A stretch of 64,000 nucleotides of DNA from Burkholderia sp. WP9. Its GTDB lineage: Bacteria > Pseudomonadota > Gammaproteobacteria > Burkholderiales > Burkholderiaceae. Shown piece after piece: positions 44,668 to 53,016 of the stretch. The translations under genes and the position numbers were made by a program. Each line of letters starts with the position of its first letter. Position 1 is the stretch's first letter. The stretch spans positions 3,348,001 to 3,412,000 of the forward strand of contig NZ_FNTG01000002.1 of the NCBI RefSeq assembly GCF_900104795.1, given 5' to 3'. The notes under the pieces were generated by a model, which saw only the letters and a program-made list of their open reading frames with translations, searched no databases and had not been told where the DNA came from.

Positions 44668-45534
44668 ATGAGCGACACGCAACGTCCTGCACCACCTTTC
44701 CCCAACCAGCAACAGACCCACACGCCAGGGCTCACCGCGCCGATGCAACCGCAACCCGACCACGGCGAGCGGTCCTATCGAGGCACGGGACGTCTCGCGG
44801 GCAAAGCGGCGATAGTCACCGGCGGCGACAGCGGGATCGGCCGCGCCGTTGCCATCGCATTCGCGCGCGAAGGCGCCGACGTGCTCATTTCGTATCTGAA
44901 CGAGGACGACGACGCGCGCGAGACCGCGCGTTGGGTCGAGGAGGCGGGCCGCAAAGCCGTCTTGCTGCCAGGTGACATCACGAAGCCCGCGCATTGCAAT
45001 ACGATCGTCGATCGGGCTATTGAGGCTTTTGGCCGGCTGGACATTCTTGTCAATAACGCCGCCTACCAGATGAGCTATCCGTCGCTCGATGCGATCAGCG
45101 ACGAAGAGTGGGACAAGACCTTCGATACCAACATAGGTGCGATGTTCAGGATCACGCGGGCCGCGGTCAAACATATGAAACCCGGTGCCGCGATCATCAA
45201 TACTACGTCGATCAACGCGGATCATCCTAATCCGGGTTTGATCGCGTATGCGACGACCAAGGGCGCGATTCAGAACTTCACGGGTGGCCTTGCGCAATTG
45301 CTGGCGGAGAAGGGCATCCGTGCCAACTGCGTGGCGCCCGGACCGATCTGGACGCCGCTGATTCCTTCGACCATGCCGCCGGAGAAGGTCGAGAAGTTCG
45401 GCGAACAGGTGCCGATGAAGCGGCCCGGTCAGCCCGCCGAACTTGCGGCGGCCTACGTGATGCTCGCCTCCGATGAAGCCAGCTATATCTCCGGCGCAAC
45501 TATCGCGGTCACCGGCGGATCGCCGATCATTTAG
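44668..45534 (+). CDS. SDR family oxidoreductase (GSP39-like)
   Basis: A 288-residue short-chain dehydrogenase with a 40-residue N-terminal extension (PPFPNQQQTHTPGLTAPMQP) seen in the stress-linked YhdF/GSP39 group. Cofactor motif TGGDSGIG at 51-58, NNAA at 129-132, catalytic Ser181, Tyr194 and Lys198 (YATTK), and C-terminal PMKRPGQPAELAAAYVMLAS. NADP is usual in this group; substrate unknown. ATG 44668 follows CCGGAG. Confidence 0.93.
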   Translation: MSDTQRPAPPFPNQQQTHTPGLTAPMQPQPDHGERSYRGTGRLAGKAAIVTGGDSGIGRAVAIAFAREGADVLISYLNEDDDARETARWVEEAGRKAVLLPGDITKPAHCNTIVDRAIEAFGRLDILVNNAAYQMSYPSLDAISDEEWDKTFDTNIGAMFRITRAAVKHMKPGAAIINTTSINADHPNPGLIAYATTKGAIQNFTGGLAQLLAEKGIRANCVAPGPIWTPLIPSTMPPEKVEKFGEQVPMKRPGQPAELAAAYVMLASDEASYISGATIAVTGGSPII

Positions 45535-45704
45535 GTCGATTGAATTAATCCGGCAGCGCTGCGTTTCCTTTGTTCGACGATAGCTTCGTTCGCCAGCACG
45601 ACGCAGACGCGGCGCGAGCGCGGACCGACGTGCCGCGGTGGCACGTCGCTTGCGCAACCCCGCTGTATCGCTTAGCGACCTATCGTCAGGAGAAGGAGAA
45701 ACCC

Positions 45705-46253
45705 ATGGATACCCCAATCGCGGACTCGGCGCTCGATCTCGCGCCGAGTGAAGTCGAGCGCGTGCCCGTCACGTTCGAAATCAACGGCAAAACCCGGCAT
45801 TTCGAAGTGGAAGCGTGGACCACGCTGCTCGATCTGCTGCGCGAACACTGTCATCTGAGCGGCACAAAAAAAGGCTGCGATCATGGGCAATGCGGCGCCT
45901 GCACGGCAATCGTCGACGGCCAGCGGATCAATACCTGTCTTGCGCTCGCGGCCGTGCGCGACGGCGCATCGATCACGACGATCGAAGGCCTCGCCGATGG
46001 CGACACGCTGCATGTCATGCAGCAGGCGTTCATCGACCACGATGCGTTTCAATGCGGCTACTGCACGCCGGGGCAGATCTGCTCGGCCGTCGCCATGCTC
46101 GACGAGGGCCACGTGAAGTGTGCCGACGACGTGCGCGAATTGATGAGCGGCAACCTGTGCCGCTGCGGCGCTTACACGAATATCGTCGCGGCGATTCTCG
46201 ACGCCGCTGACTTGCCGAACAAGCAGCGCACCGGCGAGGGAGCGCACTCATGA
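45705..46253 (+). CDS. paoA: Aldehyde oxidoreductase, 2Fe-2S subunit (PaoA/YagT-like)
   Basis: A 182-residue xanthine-dehydrogenase-family iron-sulfur subunit. N-terminal plant-type ferredoxin cluster: CDHGQCGAC with a later Cys in INTCLALA; C-terminal helical [2Fe-2S] site: CGYCTPGQICS and NLCRCGAYTNI. Start ATG 45705 with AAGGAG. E. coli PaoA carries a twin-arginine signal; none is present here (MDTPIADSALDLAPSEVERV), so this complex is probably cytoplasmic. It passes electrons from the Mo subunit to FAD. ATGA overlap with the FAD subunit gene. Confidence 0.95.
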   Translation: MDTPIADSALDLAPSEVERVPVTFEINGKTRHFEVEAWTTLLDLLREHCHLSGTKKGCDHGQCGACTAIVDGQRINTCLALAAVRDGASITTIEGLADGDTLHVMQQAFIDHDAFQCGYCTPGQICSAVAMLDEGHVKCADDVRELMSGNLCRCGAYTNIVAAILDAADLPNKQRTGEGAHS

Positions 46254-47254
46254 ACCGCTTTTCTTATACCCGCGCGAGCGCGGTGCCTCAGGCAATCGAT
46301 CAGCATCGCGCCGATGCGACGGCGGCGTTCATTGCGGGCGGCACGAACCTGGTCGACTTGCTGCGCGAAGACGTGACGCATCCTGCGGTGCTGGTCGATA
46401 TCAACCGTTTGCCGCTCAGGCAGATCGAGACGACGGAATCAGGCGGACTCAAGATTGGAGCATTGGTAACCAACAGCGCGGTTGCGTACGACCGCGCGGT
46501 GGCCGCGCGCTATCCGCTGCTGGCCAAAGCCATTCTGGCCGGTGCGTCCGCGCAGATCCGCAATGTGGCGACAGTCGGCGGCAATCTGCTGCAACGCACG
46601 CGCTGCCATTATTTCTACGACGCCGGCACACCCTGCAACAAACGCGAACCGGGAACGGGCTGCCCGGCGCTGGAAGGCGTGAACCGTATTCATGCCATTC
46701 TCGGCGCAAGCGATCAGTGCATCGCCGTGCATCCGTCGGACATGTGTGTGGCGCTTGCAGCGCTCGATGCCAGCGTGCATCTCGCCGGTAAGGACGGTAC
46801 GCGTACGTTGCCATTTGCAGACTTTCATCGCCTTCCCGGCGACACGCCGAACATCGATTCGAATCTGCGCGACGATGAATTGATCACGGCGATCGAGTTG
46901 CCGAAGCAGGGCTTCGCCACCCATTACGCTTACGTGAAAGTGCGCGACCGGGCCTCGTATGCGTTCGCGTTGGTGTCCGCTGCAGTGGGTGTGGAACTCG
47001 ACGGCGACACGATCGTGAACGCGCACTGCGCGCTCGGCGGCGTGGCGCACAAACCGTGGCGCGATACCGTTGCGGAAGGGGGCTTGCGCGGCAAGCGCCT
47101 CGATGCCGCCACCGTGCGCGATTTCGCCACCATGCTATTACGCGGCGCCCACGGCTATCGGGATAACGCCTTCAAGATCGAACTGGCGGCACGCGTCATC
47201 GCGCGCGCGTTCGAATTGGCGACGCAACGTTCGATTGAGGAGACCGCACCATGA
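46250..47254 (+). CDS. paoB: Aldehyde oxidoreductase, FAD subunit (PaoB/YagS-like)
   Basis: A 334-residue FAD-binding subunit of the CO dehydrogenase/XDH medium-chain type. The FAD region is at the start: FIAGGTNLVDLLRE and GALVTNSAVA, and residues 110-140 contain RTRCHYFYDAGTPCNKREPG with several Cys like the extra [4Fe-4S] site of PaoB. C-terminal CO_deh_flav_C domain at about 220-330. Overlaps both neighbours by 4 nt. Confidence 0.95.
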   Translation: MNRFSYTRASAVPQAIDQHRADATAAFIAGGTNLVDLLREDVTHPAVLVDINRLPLRQIETTESGGLKIGALVTNSAVAYDRAVAARYPLLAKAILAGASAQIRNVATVGGNLLQRTRCHYFYDAGTPCNKREPGTGCPALEGVNRIHAILGASDQCIAVHPSDMCVALAALDASVHLAGKDGTRTLPFADFHRLPGDTPNIDSNLRDDELITAIELPKQGFATHYAYVKVRDRASYAFALVSAAVGVELDGDTIVNAHCALGGVAHKPWRDTVAEGGLRGKRLDAATVRDFATMLLRGAHGYRDNAFKIELAARVIARAFELATQRSIEETAP

Positions 47255-49503
47255 ACCGCGTCGAATCATTGCCGGTCACACGGGCGACCGGCGTGCCGCA
47301 CAACCGCGTGGACGGGAAGCTGAAAGTTACCGGCGCGGCGCACTATGCCGCTGATTTCACGGCTGAAGGTCTCACTTATGGTTTCGTCGTGTCGAGCACT
47401 ATTGCGACAGGCCGTATCGTGTCGATCGATTTATCCGCCGCGTTGGCGTTGCCGGGCGTGCTGCTGGTGCTGACTCATCAGAATCGCCCAGCATTGCCGC
47501 TCGAAGACAAAGCGTACAAGGATATGGTCGCGCCAGGCGGCAGTCCGTTCAGGCCGCTATGGGACGATCGCGTCTGGTACAGCGGACAACCTGTCGCCCT
47601 GGTCATTGCCGAGTCGCTGGAACTGGCGCGCTATGCGGCGTCGCTCGTGAAAGTCCGTTATGAAGCCACGCCGCATCAAACCGACTTGAGCGAAGCAGTG
47701 ATGAGCGCGGTGCCGCCCTCGACTGAAAAAGGCGGCTTCGAACCACCGCCGCCGGCTCGCGGCGACGCGGACACGGCGCTGGCGAGCGCTGTCGCGCGCG
47801 TGGATACTTTCTACAGCACGCCCGCGGAATATCACAATCCGATGGAAATGCATGGGTGCACCGTGGTGCCGGACGCGCAAGGGCGCCTGACCGTGTATGA
47901 AAAGACTCAAGGCGTCGGCAATACCAAGTCATATCTCACCAACGTGTTTGGTCTGAAAGACGACGAGGTGCAGGTGATCGCGCCGTTCGTCGGCGGTGCG
48001 TTCGGCTCGGGGCTGAGGCCGCACTATCATCTTGCGCTCGCGGTCATGGCAGCGCGCGAACTGAAGCGGCCTGTCCGGCTCACGTTGACACGTCAGCAGA
48101 TGTTCACGTTTGCCCACCGCCCGCAATCCATCCAGCGTGTCGCACTCGGTGCGGGCGCCGACGGCAGATTGCAGTCGGTGATTCACGAAGCGGTGTCGGA
48201 GACCTCGCAATACGAAGACTACTGCGACGTAGTCGTCAATTGGGCGGGGCAACTGTATCAGTGCGACAACGTCACGATGGGCTACAAGGTCGCGCGAATC
48301 GATGTGCCGACGCCAGCGGACACGCGCGCGCCAGGCGCGGCACAAGGGCTTTTCCCGTTGGAAATGGCCATGGACGAACTGGCCGAAGCCTTGCAGATGG
48401 ATCCACTCGATCTGCGTTTGCTCAATTACGCCGAGCGTGACGCCAACAAGAACTTGCCTTTTTCCAGTAAAGCATTGCGCGAGTGCTTTCGCGAAGGCGC
48501 GGCGCGCTTCGGCTGGGACAAACGGCCGCTTGCGCCGCGAGCCCGGCGCGAAGGTCATGAACTGATCGGCTGGGGCATGGCGGCTGGGGTGTGGGACGCC
48601 ATGCAGAACGAGGCGTCCGCGCGCGCGGTGATGACGCGCGACGGCCAGGTGAAAGTCTCGAGTTCGACCGCGGATATCGGCACCGGCACCTACACGGTGA
48701 TGTGCCAGATCGCCGCGGATGCGCTCGGCGTTTCGATTCACGACGTCCAATTCGAACTCGGCGACACACGCTTGCCGAAGGCGCCGATTGAAGGCGGCTC
48801 GTGGACGGTGTCGTCAGTGGGCAGCGCGGTGGATGTCGCCTGCAAGCGCCTGCACAACCGCCTCGTCGAACTCGCGCGGCAACATGGCGGCGCACGTTTC
48901 TCGAGCGTTGCACGCGAAGACATCCGCCGCGTGGGTGAGCGTCTCGTTTGCGGCACCGGTGCAGACGATGCGATCACTATCGACGCGCTCTTCAGTCGCG
49001 CGGGCATCGACGAACTCGACGAGCAGGCCAACGTGCAACCGCATGAAAAGCAACAGGCGTATTCGATGGGCACGCATTCCGCCGTATTCGCCGAAGTGCG
49101 CGTGGACGAAACGCTCGGCACGGTGCGAGTGTCGCGCGTGGTCAGCGCGATCGCCGCGGGGCGAATCATGAATCCGAAGACGGCGGCCAGCCAGATTGCC
49201 GGTGGCGTGGTGTGGGGCATCAGCATGGCGCTGCACGAGCATGGTCAGTTCGACCATACACTCGGGCGGCAAATGAATCACAACTTCTCCGAATACCATG
49301 TGCCGGTCAATGCCGACATCCACGACATTGATGTGTTGTTCGTTGAAGAACACGACGATATCGTCAATCCGTTGGGGGCGAAAGGCGTGGGAGAAATCGG
49401 CGTCGTGGGTGTGGCCGCTGCGGTGAGCAATGCAGTCTGGCACGCAACCGGCAAGCGGGTGAGGGCGCTGCCGATTACGCTGGATAAGCTGTTAGGAGGC
49501 TGA
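47251..49503 (+). CDS. paoC: Aldehyde oxidoreductase, molybdopterin subunit (PaoC/YagR-like)
   Basis: A 750-residue Mo subunit that oxidises aldehydes to carboxylates at a molybdopterin centre. The N-terminal ald_xan_dh a/b hammerhead domain is at 20-140, followed by the Mo-binding part with VGGAFGSGLRPHYH and QGLFPLEMAMDELAE. The base Glu715 lies in LGAKGVGEIGVVG, equivalent to the catalytic Glu of E. coli PaoC. Order and spacing match paoABC; the cofactor chaperone paoD that usually follows is not adjacent here. Substrates by analogy: aromatic and aliphatic aldehydes. Confidence 0.95.
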   Translation: MNRVESLPVTRATGVPHNRVDGKLKVTGAAHYAADFTAEGLTYGFVVSSTIATGRIVSIDLSAALALPGVLLVLTHQNRPALPLEDKAYKDMVAPGGSPFRPLWDDRVWYSGQPVALVIAESLELARYAASLVKVRYEATPHQTDLSEAVMSAVPPSTEKGGFEPPPPARGDADTALASAVARVDTFYSTPAEYHNPMEMHGCTVVPDAQGRLTVYEKTQGVGNTKSYLTNVFGLKDDEVQVIAPFVGGAFGSGLRPHYHLALAVMAARELKRPVRLTLTRQQMFTFAHRPQSIQRVALGAGADGRLQSVIHEAVSETSQYEDYCDVVVNWAGQLYQCDNVTMGYKVARIDVPTPADTRAPGAAQGLFPLEMAMDELAEALQMDPLDLRLLNYAERDANKNLPFSSKALRECFREGAARFGWDKRPLAPRARREGHELIGWGMAAGVWDAMQNEASARAVMTRDGQVKVSSSTADIGTGTYTVMCQIAADALGVSIHDVQFELGDTRLPKAPIEGGSWTVSSVGSAVDVACKRLHNRLVELARQHGGARFSSVAREDIRRVGERLVCGTGADDAITIDALFSRAGIDELDEQANVQPHEKQQAYSMGTHSAVFAEVRVDETLGTVRVSRVVSAIAAGRIMNPKTAASQIAGGVVWGISMALHEHGQFDHTLGRQMNHNFSEYHVPVNADIHDIDVLFVEEHDDIVNPLGAKGVGEIGVVGVAAAVSNAVWHATGKRVRALPITLDKLLGG

Positions 49504-49640
49504 CGCGCGCGAGGCGCAGAAGTCTTCGCCAGACGGCTCGCGCCCTCGCGTGGGCCCGGTGGAGGGCGGCATTTTCACCGTCCCCCGCCGGGCGCGCCGA
49601 CTCGTCAATAGCCTCGACGTTGCAGCAAATGCCTGAAGAC

Positions 49641-50045
49641 TCAATCCGGCGCGTACTTGAATTCAGGCAGCGTTTCAAGCGACTTTTTCGTGGCTTCCGG
49701 CAGCACTACACGACGGTTGTTGATCTGCAAATCGTTGAACGGAACGGCGACGAGATGTTTGCCCATGCCCAGAAAGCCGCCTACCGACAGGATTGCGTAT
49801 GTGCCGCGATCTCCGCTCGGCGACACGATCAGGTCGTCCAGGGTGCCGATCGTGTCTTTGTTCTTGTTATAGACATCGGCGCCGCTTAGCTTGGAGGCAC
49901 GATAGCCGCTGGCGAGCTGGACCACATCCGTGCGCTTTTCCGTGATCGCTTGCGGCGCGCCTTGAGCGTAAGCGTTGCCATATGACGCGAATGTGGCGAG
50001 CAGCAATGCTGTGGCGGCGAGCGGTTTGAGTAGTGTTTTCTTCAT
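49641..50045 (-). CDS. Exported PRC-barrel domain protein
   Basis: A 134-residue protein: signal peptide (MKKTLLKPLAATALLLATF, cleavage about AYAQG) then a PRC-barrel (SGYRASKLSGADVYNK, TIGTLDDLIV, GKHLVAVPFNDL). The short C-terminal tail ends KYAPD. PRC-barrels bind other proteins or RNA; the exported versions are uncharacterised. ATG 50045 follows GGGAG. Divergent from glgX across about 220 bp. Confidence 0.88.
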   Translation of the reverse strand: MKKTLLKPLAATALLLATFASYGNAYAQGAPQAITEKRTDVVQLASGYRASKLSGADVYNKNKDTIGTLDDLIVSPSGDRGTYAILSVGGFLGMGKHLVAVPFNDLQINNRRVVLPEATKKSLETLPEFKYAPD

Positions 50046-50267
50046 GACGAACTTCTCCCTGATATGGTCTGGCGCTTTGTGGTGCACTGCGGTGAGCGCC
50101 ATGTCGGCTTCGATTGTGCGAGCCTGCCCTGATAGCTGCAAAATTTGTGCCGCACAGGCTCGTTGCCGTTGCGATCGTGTCAGGTCCGTAATTTGCTATC
50201 TCAGCGGGCTTGCTGTTCACTGCTTAAAACATGCGCGTCAGCGCCTCTTGCTTCCACAGGAACCCCT

Positions 50268-52484
50268 ATGTCATCCCAAGCCAACTACTCGACGCGTATC
50301 GCGGAAGGCACGCCTTTTCCGCTCGGCGCGACATGGAACGGAAGCGGCGTCAACTTTGCGCTGTTCTCGGCGCACGCCACCAAGGTTGAACTTTGCCTGT
50401 TCGATGAAACCGGCGAAAACGAAATCGAACGCATCGAATTGCCGGAATACACCGACGAGGTCTGGCATGTCTTCGTGCCGAATCTCAAACCGGGCGCCGT
50501 CTACGGCTATCGCGTGCATGGTCCTTATGAACCCGAGAAGGGACATCGTTTCAATCCGAACAAACTTCTGCTTGATCCGTATGCGAAAGCACACATTGGC
50601 GAGTTGAAGTGGGCGCCGGAAATCTTCGGCTATACGCTGGATTCCGAAGAAGGCGATCTCTCTTTCGATGAGCGCGACAGCGCGCCCTTCGTGCCGAAGT
50701 GCAAGGTGGTCGACGCCAATTTCTCGTGGAGTCATCCCGAGCGCAATGCGTTGCCGTGGGAACGCGTGATTTTTTACGAAGCCCATGTGCGCGGATTTAC
50801 CAAACGGCATCCCGAAGTACCCGAAAATCTGCGCGGCACATTCGCCGGACTCGGGCAACAGGTCGTGCTGGACTACATCCGGAGTCTCGGCGTGACATCG
50901 GTCGAATTGATGCCGGTGCAGACTTTTGTCAACGACAGTTATCTGCTCGACAAGGGCCTGACCAACTACTGGGGCTACAACACCATCGGCTTCTTCGCGG
51001 CCGATCCGCGTTTCTTCGCGTCGTCGATCGATTCGGTGGGCGAGTTCAAGGAAATGGTGGACCGCTTTCACAACAACAATCTCGAAGTCATTCTCGACGT
51101 GGTGTACAACCACACGGCCGAAGGCAACGAGCGTGGGCCGACGATCTCTTTCAAGGGAATCGACAACGCGTCGTACTATCGGTTGATGCCTGATGAGCCG
51201 CGCTATTACATCAACGACACCGGCACCGGCAACACGCTGAACCTGTCGCATCCGCGCGTGCTGCAAATGGTGACCGACAGCCTGCGCTACTGGGTGACGG
51301 AAATGAAGGTGGACGGTTTCCGTTTCGACCTCGCCACGATTCTCGGCCGTGAACTGCATGGTTTCGACGAAGGCGGCGGTTTCCTCGACAGTTGCCGGCA
51401 GGACCCGGTGCTGTCGAGCGTGCGGCTCGTGGCCGAGCCGTGGGATTGCGGCCCTGGCGGCTATCAGGTCGGCGGCTTTCCGCCCGGCTGGGCCGAGTGG
51501 AACGACCGCTTTCGTGACACCGTGCGTGAATACTGGAAAGGCGACGAGGGGAAGGTCCCCGATCTCGCCACGCGTCTCACCGGTTCCGGCGACAAGTTCA
51601 ACCATCGCGGCCGCCGCCCGTGGGCGAGCGTAAACTTCATTGCCGCGCACGACGGCTTCACGCTCAACGATCTCGTCTCATACAACGACAAACACAATGA
51701 GGCCAACGGCGAGGACAACAAGGACGGCCACTCGGATAACAAGTCCTGGAACATGGGCGTGGAAGGTCCGACCGACGACCCGGAGATTCGTCAGCAACGC
51801 GAGCGCCAGAAACGCAATCTGCTGGCTACGCTGCTGCTCTCGCAAGGCACGCCGATGATTCTTGCTGGCGATGAATTCGGCCGCACGCAGCAGGGCAACA
51901 ATAACGCCTACTGTCAGGACAACGAGATCAGCTGGGTTGATTGGGAAGCGATCGACGACGACGGCCGCGCGCTGACGGAGTTCGTCAAGAATCTGACCAC
52001 GCTGCGGCACCGTCTGCCGGTTTTGCGGCGCGGTCGCTTTCTCACCGGTGAATACAACGAGGCGCTGGAGGTCACGGACGCGCGCTGGCTTTCGCCCGAC
52101 GGCACCGATCTTTCGCAGGAGCAGTGGGACGATCCGTCCATGCGCTGTTTTGGCCTTGTAATCGACGGCCGCGCGCAGGCGAGCGGGATTCGCCGGCCGG
52201 CGTCGGACGCGACTTTGCTACTGGTGCTGAACGCGCATCACGATGTCGTCAATTTCACGCTGCCGGACATTCCCGAGGGCGATCGGTGGACTTGCCTGCT
52301 CGACACCAACATGCCGGTGCGCGCGGAATTGCCTCATTTCGCCGCCGGCGACGCGTATCAGGTGACCGGCCGCTCGCTGCTGCTGCTTGCGCTCGAAGCG
52401 CCGAGCCGCGCCACACAGCGTGTATTCGATCGCCTGGAAGAGCAACTCACCACCGACGAAACCGAACCCCCTGCACAGGATTGA
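50268..52484 (+). CDS. glgX: Glycogen debranching enzyme GlgX
   Basis: A 738-residue GH13 isoamylase-type debranching enzyme: hydrolyses alpha-1,6 branches of phosphorylase-limit dextrin. N-terminal CBM48 (PFPLGATWNGSGVNFALFSA), the (beta/alpha)8 regions I-IV including DVVYNHTAEGNE, DGFRFDLATIL with the nucleophile Asp near 354, VAEPWD with the acid Glu, and FIAAHDGFTLNDL with the transition-state Asp. DUF2934 follows; other trehalose or maltodextrin genes often linked to glgX are absent. ATG 50268 with ACAGGA. Confidence 0.96.
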   Translation: MSSQANYSTRIAEGTPFPLGATWNGSGVNFALFSAHATKVELCLFDETGENEIERIELPEYTDEVWHVFVPNLKPGAVYGYRVHGPYEPEKGHRFNPNKLLLDPYAKAHIGELKWAPEIFGYTLDSEEGDLSFDERDSAPFVPKCKVVDANFSWSHPERNALPWERVIFYEAHVRGFTKRHPEVPENLRGTFAGLGQQVVLDYIRSLGVTSVELMPVQTFVNDSYLLDKGLTNYWGYNTIGFFAADPRFFASSIDSVGEFKEMVDRFHNNNLEVILDVVYNHTAEGNERGPTISFKGIDNASYYRLMPDEPRYYINDTGTGNTLNLSHPRVLQMVTDSLRYWVTEMKVDGFRFDLATILGRELHGFDEGGGFLDSCRQDPVLSSVRLVAEPWDCGPGGYQVGGFPPGWAEWNDRFRDTVREYWKGDEGKVPDLATRLTGSGDKFNHRGRRPWASVNFIAAHDGFTLNDLVSYNDKHNEANGEDNKDGHSDNKSWNMGVEGPTDDPEIRQQRERQKRNLLATLLLSQGTPMILAGDEFGRTQQGNNNAYCQDNEISWVDWEAIDDDGRALTEFVKNLTTLRHRLPVLRRGRFLTGEYNEALEVTDARWLSPDGTDLSQEQWDDPSMRCFGLVIDGRAQASGIRRPASDATLLLVLNAHHDVVNFTLPDIPEGDRWTCLLDTNMPVRAELPHFAAGDAYQVTGRSLLLLALEAPSRATQRVFDRLEEQLTTDETEPPAQD

Positions 52485-52552
52485 CGAACCGTTACGAAGG
52501 CCTCCAACGGGCTGGCGCCGGCGGGTATAGCGCTTGCTCGTTTCCCGATGAC

Positions 52553-52585
52553 TGCGCGCCCGCTGCCTTCAGCGGCGGGCGCGCA
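52553..52585. terminator. GC hairpin after glgX
   Basis: An 11-bp perfect stem (52553-52563 with 52575-52585) and an 11-nt loop, 68 bp after the glgX stop. No T run, so it may attenuate rather than fully terminate before the DUF2934 gene. Confidence 0.5.
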
Positions 52586-52631
52586 AGTCAGCCGATACCG
52601 GCCTTCGTCAGCTCTAACTGAGGGTGATCAA

Positions 52632-52811
52632 ATGGAACAGGAACAAACCTCTCAAGAGGAACAGATTCGCACGCGCGCTTACTACCTGTGGGAACAGTCA
52701 GGTGATCAGAAGGGCACGCCTGACGAGTATTGGGAGCAGGCACGCGCTGAAATAGAAAAAGAGGCGCCGCCGACGGAAAGTGGTCCCGTGGGTGAGAAGC
52801 CTGCGAATTAG
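52632..52811 (+). CDS. DUF2934 protein
   Basis: A 59-residue protein. The core IRTRAYYLWEQSGDQKGTPD and EYWEQARAEIE is the DUF2934 helix pair, a small domain commonly next to glycogen and trehalose genes in proteobacteria, consistent with glgX just upstream. GAGGGTG precedes ATG 52632. Function unknown. Confidence 0.9.
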   Translation: MEQEQTSQEEQIRTRAYYLWEQSGDQKGTPDEYWEQARAEIEKEAPPTESGPVGEKPAN

Positions 52812-53016
52812 ATGCGCTGTCAGGCAGATATCGAGCGAGCGCGGCATTGAAGAAAAGGTGGCCAGACGGTTGGCCGCAAAGTGAAGTGCAGCTACGAGTT
52901 GCATCGTCGACGCCCGCGCGGCCCGCTGCCGCGATGCCGTCGGCGTGCGCAACCTGGATGAGCTGCCACGCCTGACGAGAACGGGAACGTAACGGAGCCG
53001 AACAGAGCATTCGCCA

